From JBBDIP01 sp040880305 (GTDB taxonomy: Bacteria > Bacillota > Sulfobacillia > Fermentithermobacillales > Fermentithermobacillaceae), in the NCBI GenBank assembly GCA_040880305.1, contig JBBDIP010000023.1, positions 1 to 34,324 on the forward strand: a stretch of DNA of 34,324 nt. The letters run 5' to 3'. Positions within the stretch are counted from its first letter, which is position 1; each line of letters opens with the position of its first letter. A model generated the notes under the pieces. That model was not told where the DNA came from. It searched no databases and saw only the letters and a list, made by a program, of their open reading frames with translations. Shown here piece by piece: positions 7,198 to 14,831 of the stretch. The position numbers and the translations under genes were made by a program.

Positions 7198-8640
7198 GGG
7201 TTCCATAGGCAGGGGTAAAGGCCCCTGCCTCTTGTTTATCTGAACAGTCCACAGGCGGAACCCGCCCCCGCCCTTCCAGAGCGTGGCGGAGGTCACCCCG
7301 CCCCTGTCCTCACCGCCCAAGACCCTTGCCATCCTCTGCGCGGTCATGGATACGGCTTCCTCGCTGGCATCGGCCATGATCCAGCGGCGTCCCATCTTGT
7401 GGGCCACGGCGCCGGTCGTCCCGGACCCCGCGAAGAAGTCCAAGACCAACTCATCCCGCTTGGAGAAGGCGCCTATGATGCGGCTGAGCAGGTGCTCCGG
7501 CTTCTTGCCCCTCCTTAGGACAACCCCGCCTTCGGCGGCGATGCCGGTGGACGGGACCTCATCATCGCTCCAAAAATTGTTCATGTCTGCGACCCGGACC
7601 GCCGTGCCGTCTTCCTCAAGCCGGGCCACGTCCCTAAGGAAGAGGACCACCTGCCCATTGAGGTAGTACCTGGTCCGCGGGCCTTTGTACTTGCCCCTTG
7701 CCTGGACGTAGTCCGCCGAGTAAAGGACGTTCCTCTCCGGCATTCTCCGCAGTAGCGCCTGCTGGAATGTGCTTTCCAGCTGCTGGTTGGTCAGGCGGGC
7801 CATCTTGGGGAAAACAAGCGCGAACCGTCTCCATGAGCCCGATGCCGCCTTCCTCACATTCTCCGCGCCTATGGGTTTGAAGCTGTAGTGAGCGTGGGAG
7901 AAGATGCGGACGCTGCTACCCTCAGCGGAGCCCCCGCGATGGCTGCCGGAGCCACTGAACTCCTCGAGTAGCGTGCGCTCCTCAGAGAACTCCAGCACCC
8001 GGGCGTAGGACCCGAGGGTCTTAACCGACAGCGGCTCCTCCTTGACCGGGACAGGCAGGTCATCCCGCGCCGGCCCGTTGGAGTAGACCGCGATGTACTC
8101 CACGCAGTCATTGATGAGAGAAGAGCCCTGGCCGAGCAGGGTCCTGTCCGGCGACCTCTGCCACGAGATCTGCGCCACAAGGTGCTTTCGCCCCAGAAGT
8201 TCGTCAAGCAGGACGCGGATGTACGGTTGCTCCTCACGGTCCGTGTGGACGGCGAGGATCCCGCCTGGACGCAGCAACTCGGCTGCCAGCGACAGGCGGA
8301 CCTCCATCATGGACAGGTATGCGTCGTGGTCAAAGTTGTCGAAGTAGACAGGGAACCCGCTGCCGGTGTTGAATGGCGGGTCCACGTAGACCAAGTCCAC
8401 CTTGGCTTTGAAGTGGGGAAGCAGGCCAAGCAGGGCGAAGAGGTTCTCGCCCTTCACAAGGAGGTTGCTGCGTGCGGGGTCAAAGCTGAGGCCTTCTTCA
8501 GAACCGAAAGCGCGGCCCTCGACCAGGCGGTAATAGGGCAGGTCAGCCCCCGTAAAAGACAGCCTCCCGGTAGCCTCGTCTCGCAAGACGTGCTCGCCCC
8601 TCCTGGGCCAACTGAGATGGACTGAGTCGCCCCTCGACAT
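7192..8640 (-). CDS. Beta-class DNA methyltransferase (adenine-N6 or cytosine-N4)
   Basis: ATG 8640 has AAGGGAG 8 nt upstream; the product is 482 residues. The catalytic motif IV, VYVDPPFNTGSGF, comes before the SAM-binding motif I, DFFAGSGTTGAVA, the order that defines the beta class, as in type III Mod subunits and CcrM-like enzymes. DPPF most often means adenine-N6 methylation. HTDREEQPYIRVLLDELLG between them is typical of Mod-like enzymes; a target recognition region probably lies in between, at roughly residues 180-380. No Res helicase-nuclease or other restriction gene lies nearby, so it appears to be an orphan methyltransferase, or the partner is elsewhere. It is divergent from the YtpB-like gene across 129 bp. 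Confidence 0.88.
   Translation of the reverse strand: MSRGDSVHLSWPRRGEHVLRDEATGRLSFTGADLPYYRLVEGRAFGSEEGLSFDPARSNLLVKGENLFALLGLLPHFKAKVDLVYVDPPFNTGSGFPVYFDNFDHDAYLSMMEVRLSLAAELLRPGGILAVHTDREEQPYIRVLLDELLGRKHLVAQISWQRSPDRTLLGQGSSLINDCVEYIAVYSNGPARDDLPVPVKEEPLSVKTLGSYARVLEFSEERTLLEEFSGSGSHRGGSAEGSSVRIFSHAHYSFKPIGAENVRKAASGSWRRFALVFPKMARLTNQQLESTFQQALLRRMPERNVLYSADYVQARGKYKGPRTRYYLNGQVVLFLRDVARLEEDGTAVRVADMNNFWSDDEVPSTGIAAEGGVVLRRGKKPEHLLSRIIGAFSKRDELVLDFFAGSGTTGAVAHKMGRRWIMADASEEAVSMTAQRMARVLGGEDRGGVTSATLWKGGGGFRLWTVQINKRQGPLPLPMEPT
7207..7237 (+). terminator. Intrinsic terminator of the SIMPL gene
   Basis: A perfect 9-bp stem AGGCAGGGG/CCCCTGCCT (7207-7215 and 7222-7230) with a 6-nt loop is followed by CTTGTTT on the plus strand. 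It lies inside the last codons of the convergent methyltransferase gene, so the same DNA ends one transcript and encodes the C-terminus of another protein. Confidence 0.65.
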
Positions 8641-8769
8641 ACGGGCCGCTCCCTTCGCGCTATGCCTCGCGGTCTGCCGTCGCGCTTCCCGGTGAAACCG
8701 ATGCTCCAGGGCGTATTTCTTCGGGCCGGAAGGCGAATCCTGCCTCGTAAAGGTAGGAGGTGCGCGTAC

Positions 8770-10158
8770 ATGGGCGACGGCAGCGGTAGCAGCGGTCACA
8801 GCTGCAGCGGCAGCAGCAGCGGCTGGCGCAGCCGGGATACCCTTCGCGAGACTGGCATCTACCTGCGCCTTCTCACGCGCGTCCTCCCCCTGGTCGAGCG
8901 CGAACTGCGGGGGTGGGTGAACGCCGCCCGCCTGATACCCGACGCGGAGCTGCGTTCCCAGGCTCTGGCCTCTCTCGAACGCAAGAAGTTCCACTGCGTT
9001 GGCGGCTCGGCCCTGGCCTTGATGGAGCCCGTGAACCCCGCGAACCCCGCACTCACAGCCACGCGCTTGCATGCTCTGGTCCGCGCCATCGTGGCAATCC
9101 AGACCATCAGCGACTACCTGGATAACCTGTGCGATAGGTCCTCTGTCGCGGCGAGGTTGGCGGCATCTGGCGATGCGATGACGGGCGACGCGATACCCAC
9201 TCCGTACCCTTTTCTCCGCGGCGCTCCGCCGCAGGCAACGCAGGCCTACTCAACATACCTGCGCCTGCACGAGGCCATGTTGTGCGCCGTCGACCCAGAA
9301 AGACCAGTCGCGGACTACTACTCGCTATACCTGCGGGAATGTCCTGGTAGCGGGACTGCACGCGCGGCATCGCATGTGGACGGCGGATACCTGGACCGGC
9401 TTGTCGAGGCTTCGCGCCTCACGCTGCGCGACCTTCCAGGATACGGCGCGGTAAAGCCCTTTGTCTCGCATTTGGTTACGCTGTATTCCGAACTGCAGGC
9501 AGGTAAGCACCTGTCTCCAGAGGCGAGGGACCGGGTGATGGAAGGGTGGTTTGCGACGCGGTACTTGGCTCAGCCAACTTGGCTGAGCCAACCGTCGCCA
9601 ACTTGGCCGAGCCAACCTACGCCAACTTGGCCGAGCCAACCTACGTCAAATTGGACGAACCAACCTCCGGCCATTTGGCTCGGTCGCGACCTGCACTGGT
9701 GGGAGTTTGGAGCCGCCACCGGCTCCACGCTGGCTATGTTCGCGCTGCTGTGCGCATCGAGTGACTCCTCCTTCGACCAGAGCGCAGCCAGATCCCTCGC
9801 CGCCACTTACTTCCCCTCCATCTGCGCCCTTCACATCCTGTTGGACTACTACATCGACCAGGCTGAAGACATCGCGGGCGGGGACCTCAACTTTGTCGCC
9901 CACTATTCCTCGAGAGCCGAGTCCGTCGACTCGCTGGAGGGGTTCGTGCGCTGGTCTCTGTCTGCGGCGGCGTCCACGCGTGACCCCGGGCTGCACAGAG
10001 CGGTGGTCCGGGGGCTTCTGGCAATGTACCTGTCTGACCCAAAGGTCGAGGCGCAGGGGATGAGAGAACAGGCGCTCCGCCTGGCCCGCGCGGGGCAAGG
10101 GCTGACCGCGCCGCTCCGATCCGCATGCGCGCTGCTCCGCAAGGCCCTGCGGTTCTGA
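8770..10158 (+). CDS. ytpB: YtpB-like (DUF2600) tetraprenyl-beta-curcumene synthase family
   Basis: ATG 8770 is set by an excellent SD, TAGGAGGTG, 9 nt upstream; the product is 462 residues, about 100 longer than typical YtpB. Family landmarks are LVERELRGWVNAARLIPD, LERKKFHCVGGSALAL, IQTISDYLDNLCDRSS (an Asp-rich motif of class IB terpene synthases) and LLDYYIDQAEDIAGGDLNF (second acidic motif). In Bacillus, YtpB makes cyclic C35 terpenes from heptaprenyl diphosphate. Two extra pieces explain the length: a Gly/Ser-rich N-terminus (residues 3-18, coded by a GGC/AGC microsatellite) and a Trp/Pro/Gln repeat block at residues 269-304. The repeat block separates two conserved regions and may form a flexible loop. 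Confidence 0.87.
   Translation: MGDGSGSSGHSCSGSSSGWRSRDTLRETGIYLRLLTRVLPLVERELRGWVNAARLIPDAELRSQALASLERKKFHCVGGSALALMEPVNPANPALTATRLHALVRAIVAIQTISDYLDNLCDRSSVAARLAASGDAMTGDAIPTPYPFLRGAPPQATQAYSTYLRLHEAMLCAVDPERPVADYYSLYLRECPGSGTARAASHVDGGYLDRLVEASRLTLRDLPGYGAVKPFVSHLVTLYSELQAGKHLSPEARDRVMEGWFATRYLAQPTWLSQPSPTWPSQPTPTWPSQPTSNWTNQPPAIWLGRDLHWWEFGAATGSTLAMFALLCASSDSSFDQSAARSLAATYFPSICALHILLDYYIDQAEDIAGGDLNFVAHYSSRAESVDSLEGFVRWSLSAAASTRDPGLHRAVVRGLLAMYLSDPKVEAQGMREQALRLARAGQGLTAPLRSACALLRKALRF
9574..9669 (+). repeat. In-frame 24-bp minisatellite in ytpB
   Basis: Four head-to-tail 24-bp units (9574, 9598, 9622, 9646) encode PTWLSQPS, PTWPSQPT, PTWPSQPT and SNWTNQPP; partial units flank them on both sides. 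Units 2 and 3 are identical at DNA level. Each unit also contains an inverted pair, TTGGCT/AGCCAA or a variant, so the block can form small hairpins. Confidence 0.9.
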
Positions 10159-10215
10159 ACTGTGCATCCTTTCCCCCCACCGGCTCGTAATGTAGGATTG
10201 GAGGGGGGATTCTAC

Positions 10216-10656
10216 GTGCCTCATTGGGCCGGATGGATTATTGTGGCTGTCATTTGCGCAATCGCCGAAATGCTCACGCCCAGTTTCTTCATGGCGTGGT
10301 TCGGCGTTGGGGCCGTCTTCGCGGCGCTCCTGGCGGCGACGGGATTGGGGCCTGCCTGGCAGATGAGCGGGTTCATCGCGGTGTCGCTGGCGCTGGTCCT
10401 GTCAACCAAGCGGCTGACGTCCAAGTGGTTCAAGGCGGACCGGGAAGCCAGGACCAACGTGTACGCCCTGGAAGGGGCGTCGGGGCTGGTCACGCGGGAG
10501 ATCCCGGAAAACGGCACGGGTCAGGTCCGCGTCGGCCATGAGATCTGGACGGCGACCTCTTACGGCGGCGGCAAGGTCCCGGCAGGAGTTACTGTAACCG
10601 TAGTCAAGGTCGACGGCGTGCACCTTGTAGTGCGCGCCGCAGATAGTCTCACGTAG
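10216..10656 (+). CDS. NfeD-family membrane protein, short form
   Basis: GTG 10216 is preceded by GGAGGGGGG with suitable spacing; the product is 146 residues. Residues 1-70 form membrane helices (WAGWIIVAVICAIAEML..., FGVGAVFAALLAATGLG, MSGFIAVSLALVLSTKRL). The C-terminal part (roughly 80-146) is the OB-fold NfeD domain: GASGLVTREIPENGTGQVRVGHEIWTA and a final VDGVHLVVR. It lacks the ClpP-like protease domain of long NfeD proteins. The next gene, an SPFH protein, starts 17 nt downstream; short NfeD and SPFH proteins commonly pair as membrane microdomain partners. Confidence 0.87.
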   Translation: MPHWAGWIIVAVICAIAEMLTPSFFMAWFGVGAVFAALLAATGLGPAWQMSGFIAVSLALVLSTKRLTSKWFKADREARTNVYALEGASGLVTREIPENGTGQVRVGHEIWTATSYGGGKVPAGVTVTVVKVDGVHLVVRAADSLT

Positions 10657-10673
10657 GGAGAGGAGAGAACAGC

Positions 10674-11585
10674 ATGGAATTCTTCTTCGCGTTCCTGGTC
10701 CTGATGGTGCTCGCGCTCGCGGTCAGGTCCATTCGCATAATCAACCAGTCGCGGGCCGGCATCGTTGAGAGACTCGGTAAGTTTCACGGTGTAGCGGGCA
10801 CCGGCGTCAACATCCTGATCCCGTTCATCGACCACATGAGGGCCTTTGTCGACTTACGTGAACAGCTCGCGGACTACCCGCCTCAGCCGGTCATCACCAA
10901 GGACAACGTTACGATGATGGTCGACACAGTTGTGTACTATCAAGTCACCGATCCGGTCAAGTACACCTACGAGCACGCCAGTCCCAGGGCGGCCATCGAG
11001 AACCTGTCGATTACCACTCTCCGGAATATCGTCGGGGACATGGATCTGGACGCCACTCTGACTTCCAGGGACACCGTGAACGCCAGACTCCGTGAGATCC
11101 TTGACGAGGCCACCGACAAGTGGGGCATCAAGGTCACCAGGGTTGAGATCAAGAACATCGCGCCGCCCAGGGACCTCCTTGACGCCATGGAGAAGCAAAT
11201 GAGGGCCGAGCGCGAGCGGCGCGAGTCGGTCCTTAGGGCGGAGGGCGAGAAGCGCTCCGCCATCCTGCGGTCGGAAGGCGAGCGTGAGGCTCAGGTACAG
11301 AAGGCCGAAGGCGAGAGGCGCTCTTCGATCCTTCGGGCTGAGGGCGAGGCACAGGCCATCCTGTCAGTCCAAAAGGCCAAGGCTGAGGGCATTAAGATGG
11401 TGTACAACGCGATCAAGGAAGCGGCGCCGACCAAGGAAGTCGTGGCAGTGAGGTCGCTGGAGGCTCTCGAGAAGATCGCGGACGGCAAGGCCACCAAGAT
11501 CATCATTCCGACCGAAGCGGCCGGCATCCTGGGCGCCCTGTCAGGGCTGAAGGGGATCCTTGAGGGAGAAAACAAGCCTGAGTAG
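10674..11585 (+). CDS. SPFH/band 7 (stomatin/QmcA-like) membrane protein
   Basis: 303 residues with an N-terminal membrane segment (FFFAFLVLMVLALAV), then the SPFH domain: IINQSRAGIVERLGKF, IPFIDHMRAFVDLREQ, YYQVTDPVKYTYE, LRNIVGDMDLD. A long charged coiled coil (about residues 175-250) contains three ERR.S.LRAEGE-type repeats, and the C-terminus is a short hydrophobic tail. This matches stomatin/QmcA (YbbK). These proteins oligomerise into membrane rings and usually bind an NfeD partner, which is the preceding gene. The SD is GGAGAGG before ATG 10674. A strong terminator follows. Confidence 0.93.
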   Translation: MEFFFAFLVLMVLALAVRSIRIINQSRAGIVERLGKFHGVAGTGVNILIPFIDHMRAFVDLREQLADYPPQPVITKDNVTMMVDTVVYYQVTDPVKYTYEHASPRAAIENLSITTLRNIVGDMDLDATLTSRDTVNARLREILDEATDKWGIKVTRVEIKNIAPPRDLLDAMEKQMRAERERRESVLRAEGEKRSAILRSEGEREAQVQKAEGERRSSILRAEGEAQAILSVQKAKAEGIKMVYNAIKEAAPTKEVVAVRSLEALEKIADGKATKIIIPTEAAGILGALSGLKGILEGENKPE

Positions 11586-11602
11586 CAAGGATCAGCAGAT
11601 GA

Positions 11603-11630
11603 GGCCACCGGACACCCCGGTGGCCTTTTT
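11603..11630 (+). terminator. Intrinsic terminator after the nfeD-SPFH operon
   Basis: A perfect 9-bp GC-rich stem GGCCACCGG/CCGGTGGCC with a 5-nt loop is followed by TTTTT. It lies 17 nt past the SPFH stop codon. Confidence 0.93.
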
Positions 11631-11713
11631 CGTGTACAACCTTGTGCACATCAGGCTAGCAGGACAGGAAATCCGATGTTACAATGGGCAAAACTCCTAC
11701 GGGGGATACCTTC

Positions 11714-12661
11714 ATGCCTATTCATACCAAGCTTTGTGATCTCTTGAATATTGAGTACCCCATCATTCAGGGCGGGATGGCGTGGGTCGCCACCGCCCAA
11801 CTGGCTGCGGCCGTCTCAGAGGCGGGCGGGCTCGGGCTGATCGGAGCCGGCAGCGCGCCTCCTGAGGTAGTCCGCGCCGAAGTGCGGAAGGCTAGGTCCA
11901 TGACGGACAAGCCCTTCGGAGTGAACGTCTATTTCCTGTCGCCCTTTGCCGAGAAGGTCATTGAGACCCTCATCGAGGAGAGGGTCCCGGTTGTGACAAC
12001 CGGCGCCGGCAATCCCGGCAAGTATGTACCGGCGATGAAGGATGCGGGGATGAAGGTCCTCGCCCTGGTCGCATCGGTCAACCTTGCCAAACGCTTGGAG
12101 AGGGCCGGCGTGGACGGACTGGTGGCCGAGGGGATGGAATGCGGCGGTCATATTGGCGAAGTTGCCACGATGCCCCTGGTGCCTCAGATTGTCGATGCGG
12201 TGGATATCCCCGTGATCGCTGCCGGAGGGATCTTCGACGGCCGCGGCCTGGTAGCGGCCCTGGCGCTGGGAGCGGTGGGAGTCCAGATGGGGACGCGCTT
12301 CATCTGCGCCACCGAGTGCTGGGCCCATCCCAACTACAAACGGGCAGTGATAGCCGCGCGGGATAGGGACACCGTCGTCACCGGAGGGCCGACCGGACAC
12401 GCCGTCCGCGTGTTGGATAACAAACTGGCCAGGGCGTTTGTAGAGGCCGAAAAGGCGGGCGCCAGCATCGAGGAACTGGAGCAACTGGGCGTCGGCAGGC
12501 TAAGGGCTGCCGTGGTGGACGGGGACGTCGAGAACGGATCTGTCATGGCCGGGCAGATAGCCGCGATGGTGAGGAAGGTCGAGACCTGCGCGGATATCAT
12601 CTCGGACGTTATGTTAACCGCAGAGAAGACGCTGGCGAAGTTGCGCCAGATAGGGGTCTAG
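11714..12661 (+). CDS. fabK: Enoyl-ACP reductase FabK (FMN-dependent)
   Basis: ATG 11714 has GGGGGAT upstream at good spacing; the 315-residue product matches the FabK/nitronate monooxygenase family. Motifs are EYPIIQGGMAWVAT at the N-terminus, AVSEAGGLGLIGAG, PFGVNVYFLSPFA, VDGLVAEGMECGGHIG (with the conserved His near the active site), PVIAAGGIFDGRG (flavin phosphate binding) and GVQMGTRFICATE. It would catalyse the last reduction of each fatty acid elongation round, in place of FabI. Some related enzymes oxidise nitronates, but the ECGGHIG segment and length favour FabK. No other fab gene lies nearby, so it appears monocistronic. A possible -10 (TACAAT) lies near 11680. Confidence 0.9.
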   Translation: MPIHTKLCDLLNIEYPIIQGGMAWVATAQLAAAVSEAGGLGLIGAGSAPPEVVRAEVRKARSMTDKPFGVNVYFLSPFAEKVIETLIEERVPVVTTGAGNPGKYVPAMKDAGMKVLALVASVNLAKRLERAGVDGLVAEGMECGGHIGEVATMPLVPQIVDAVDIPVIAAGGIFDGRGLVAALALGAVGVQMGTRFICATECWAHPNYKRAVIAARDRDTVVTGGPTGHAVRVLDNKLARAFVEAEKAGASIEELEQLGVGRLRAAVVDGDVENGSVMAGQIAAMVRKVETCADIISDVMLTAEKTLAKLRQIGV

Positions 12662-12757
12662 CAGGTCTAATTCCAAAGGCGGAGGACTGTATGTTCGATT
12701 TCCGCTAGATTTAGTGCTACCAAATGATAGCATTAAATTTCGGGCAAAGTGATGAGT

Positions 12758-12793
12758 GCCTCCTCGGACGCCGCCGGGGAGGCTCTCTTTTCT
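12758..12793 (+). terminator. Probable intrinsic terminator of fabK
   Basis: The stem GCCTCC/GGAGGC (12758-12763 and 12778-12783) is followed by TCTCTTTTCT. It lies about 100 nt after the fabK stop codon and before the ROK kinase gene. Confidence 0.6.
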
Positions 12794-12831
12794 GCACGGA
12801 GGAAGCCACTGGTAGCGCGTGGAAACACAGG

Positions 12832-12870
12832 GGGTATCGGCCGAGGGTAACGGTCGAGGGTATCGGTCGG
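12832..12870 (+). repeat. Three 13-bp tandem repeats upstream of the ROK kinase
   Basis: Three adjacent units of the form GGGTAWCGGYCGA run from 12832 to 12870, with a looser continuation to about 12893. They sit in the 5' region of the kinase gene, 40-80 nt before its start, and could be protein-binding direct repeats. No clear promoter was found around them. Confidence 0.7.
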
Positions 12871-12909
12871 GGCTATGACGTCGGGGATACTAGACCGGGG
12901 GTGTGGCGT

Positions 12910-13857
12910 TTGACCAGGTACATCGTTGGAGTCGACTTCGGCGGGACCAAGATGCGGGCGGGCGCAGTCTCGTTCGACGAACCGGATCGCGTGCTGTGGT
13001 CAGGATTTGCCCCCACCATCAGGGGTGACCCCGAGCAGGGGGTCCTTGCCCTTGAAAAGCTGGTGCTCGAGGTTCTAGGCAAGGGTGGGGACGGTGCTGT
13101 CACGGCTGATCTCCTCGCCGCAGTCGGCGTCGGCGCTCCCGGCCCGTTTGACGACCGCAAGCAGGAGTTTGTCGCCTTCGCCAACCTGCCGGCCTGGACC
13201 GGCTTCCCTCTGGGCGCGCGGCTATCGGCTGATCTCAAAGTGCCCGTGGCCCTTGGCAACGACGCCAACGTAGCTGCTCTCGGCGAGCAGAGGGCCGGAG
13301 CGGGGAAGGGCATGAGGGACGTCATCTTCGTCACTCTGGGGACAGGGGTCGGCGGGGCGGTCATCATCAATGGACGTCTCCACGCCGGGGCGACGGGGAA
13401 AGTGGGAGAGTTTGGGCACGTCCAGATCGATCCCCAAGGCCACCTGTGTGGGTGCGGCAAGAAAGGCTGCGTGGAAACGTTCTCGTCGGGACCCGCGATC
13501 GCCCGGGAGTACGGGGCGTCCACTCCGGAAGTGTTCGAGCGGGCTGCGGCGGGCGAAACCAAGGCTGTGGAAGTACTGCGCAGGGCAGGCGAGGCGCTGG
13601 GGATCGGGCTGGCCGCCGCGGTGCTGGCGGTCGATCCCGAGGCTATCATCGCCGGGGGAGGCCTGGCGTCAGGCAATCCCGAGACGTTCCGCATTTACCT
13701 CGAGGCGGCTCAGACGTCGCTCTGGGAGCGAATCAAGATTCCTGGGTACAACCCCGTACCGTTCATCAAGGGGGCGTTGGGCGATGACGCGGGTATCCTC
13801 GGTGCGGCGTACCTCGCCCGCGAGAAAGCGCTGGCGGTGAGTCCGACAAGGACGTAA
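12910..13857 (+). CDS. glcK: ROK-family sugar kinase (glucokinase-like)
   Basis: TTG 12910 is chosen because GGGGGTG lies just upstream and the protein then begins MTRYIVGVDFGGTK, the expected N-terminus; upstream in-frame starts add an unlikely Arg/Gly-rich leader. The 315-residue product has the ATP-binding DFGGTK motif, GAPGPFDDRKQEFV, NDANVAALGEQ (sugar-contacting Asn-Asp), TLGTGVGGAVI, and EFGHVQIDPQG followed by the ROK zinc-binding cysteines CGCGKKGC. These fit glucokinase, which phosphorylates glucose to glucose-6-phosphate. Other hexose or N-acetyl sugar specificity cannot be excluded. It stands alone and is convergent with the toxin gene. Confidence 0.9.
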   Translation: MTRYIVGVDFGGTKMRAGAVSFDEPDRVLWSGFAPTIRGDPEQGVLALEKLVLEVLGKGGDGAVTADLLAAVGVGAPGPFDDRKQEFVAFANLPAWTGFPLGARLSADLKVPVALGNDANVAALGEQRAGAGKGMRDVIFVTLGTGVGGAVIINGRLHAGATGKVGEFGHVQIDPQGHLCGCGKKGCVETFSSGPAIAREYGASTPEVFERAAAGETKAVEVLRRAGEALGIGLAAAVLAVDPEAIIAGGGLASGNPETFRIYLEAAQTSLWERIKIPGYNPVPFIKGALGDDAGILGAAYLAREKALAVSPTRT

Positions 13858-13892
13858 ACCGAAGCCAGAGGCGGTTATTGGAGCCAAGGTCG

Positions 13893-14357
13893 CTACTGCT
13901 CCGGTGTGAGTGAGGACAAGAGTCGAACGTAAGGCAGCTGTCCGGATAGCTGCTTCACAAGGACTTCGTCCGCGGTCCAGTACTCACATTGCCCAGCTGT
14001 TTGGCGCTCCACGTACTCGGTGACCGCAAGAAAGGCGGCGTCATACAACGTATCCAAACCGTAGAGCGCCGAGATATCCCATGCTCTGCGGATCACAGCG
14101 TCTGTCTGAAGGTAACGGATCATCGGGAGCGACCGGAATAGCTTCCAGGTCTCAGCTCCTCTTTCCGGCCCTAGTACGCCCTTGCGCACCTTTTTCCGGA
14201 GCACGCTCCCGACCTCGGCCCAGGCGAATGAAGGCAGATAGATAAGGCTTGCCGTCGATCGTATCTCGTGGAACAGGAGCCTCGCCTTGTCCTCAGTGGG
14301 TTCGGGCACGAGAAGAGGCACTATCACGGAGGTATCCAGGCAATAGCTCTTAGTCAC
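13893..14357 (-). CDS. PIN-domain toxin (VapC-like)
   Basis: 154 residues starting with GTG 14357, which overlaps the antitoxin gene by 8 bp (GTGACTAA). The PIN signature is present: YCLDTSVIVPLL with the first catalytic Asp (D8), a conserved acid in SFAWAEVGSVLRKK, and LDTLYDAAFLAVTEY with the paired acids, followed by YWTADEVL. PIN toxins are Mg-dependent RNases that cleave tRNA or rRNA. The overlap, gene order and partner type identify a type II toxin-antitoxin system. It is convergent with the ROK kinase gene. Confidence 0.87.
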   Translation of the reverse strand: MTKSYCLDTSVIVPLLVPEPTEDKARLLFHEIRSTASLIYLPSFAWAEVGSVLRKKVRKGVLGPERGAETWKLFRSLPMIRYLQTDAVIRRAWDISALYGLDTLYDAAFLAVTEYVERQTAGQCEYWTADEVLVKQLSGQLPYVRLLSSLTPEQ

Positions 14358-14643
14358 GACGTTTCCCGGACCGAAGGTCCCGTATCAGTCTCACAGAATC
14401 AGGCTGAATGCCGCCCTCTTTCGCGATCTTGTCCCGTACCACGTCGATCTGCTTGAGCACTGCATCCGCGTCCGACAGTGAGTACTCGAACGTGGATTGC
14501 ATGCTATGGAACGACTCCGCGTCCACGATGTACGCCACCGGCTTTGACCTCTGAAGGATCACGGCAGGCGTCTTCTCCGCGATCACTTGCTCGAGCACGG
14601 ATTTGATGTTGCGCCTAAGGTCGGTCACGCTGGTCATTAACAT
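14350..14643 (-). CDS. Phd/YefM-type antitoxin
   Basis: ATG 14643 has AGGAGG 9 nt upstream; the product is 97 residues. The N-terminus (SVTDLRRNIKSVLEQVIAEKTPAVILQRSKPVAYIVDAESF) is the Phd/YefM DNA-binding fold; the charged C-terminal half (about 55-97) is the likely toxin-neutralising tail. A further ATG at 14637 is possible. An imperfect palindrome with core TGTACA lies about 45 nt upstream and is a candidate autoregulatory operator. The pairing of a Phd/YefM antitoxin with a PIN toxin, rather than Doc or YoeB, is a known mixed combination. Confidence 0.85.
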   Translation of the reverse strand: MLMTSVTDLRRNIKSVLEQVIAEKTPAVILQRSKPVAYIVDAESFHSMQSTFEYSLSDADAVLKQIDVVRDKIAKEGGIQPDSVRLIRDLRSGKRRD

Positions 14644-14687
14644 CTGACACCGCCTCCTGGAACGTGACAGGTTCATCTGACCACAGT

Positions 14688-14701
14688 CAATTGTACAGTT
14701 G
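14688..14701 (-). promoter_or_regulatory. Candidate antitoxin operator (TGTACA palindrome)
   Basis: CAATTGTACAGTTG is a 14-bp palindrome with one mismatched pair, centred on TGTACA. YefM-YoeB is known to bind palindromes with the same TGTACA core. It lies between the antitoxin start and the divergent oppD gene. Confidence 0.5.
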
Positions 14702-14831
14702 AAAGTATCATAGCATGTGTCATATCCTGTCGCACCTGACCTCCTCATCATTCTTCGGGCTCAATCGCAAAACTTTCCCCACCGCATATCAATGGTTAGA
14801 CGATCCGCACGGTGCTTCGGGGGGAGGACCA

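Noticed and set aside
12724..12909. N-terminal extension of the ROK kinase from ATG 12724
   Set aside because: It would translate a terminator-like hairpin and tandem repeats; the family N-terminus starts at TTG 12910, which has its own SD.
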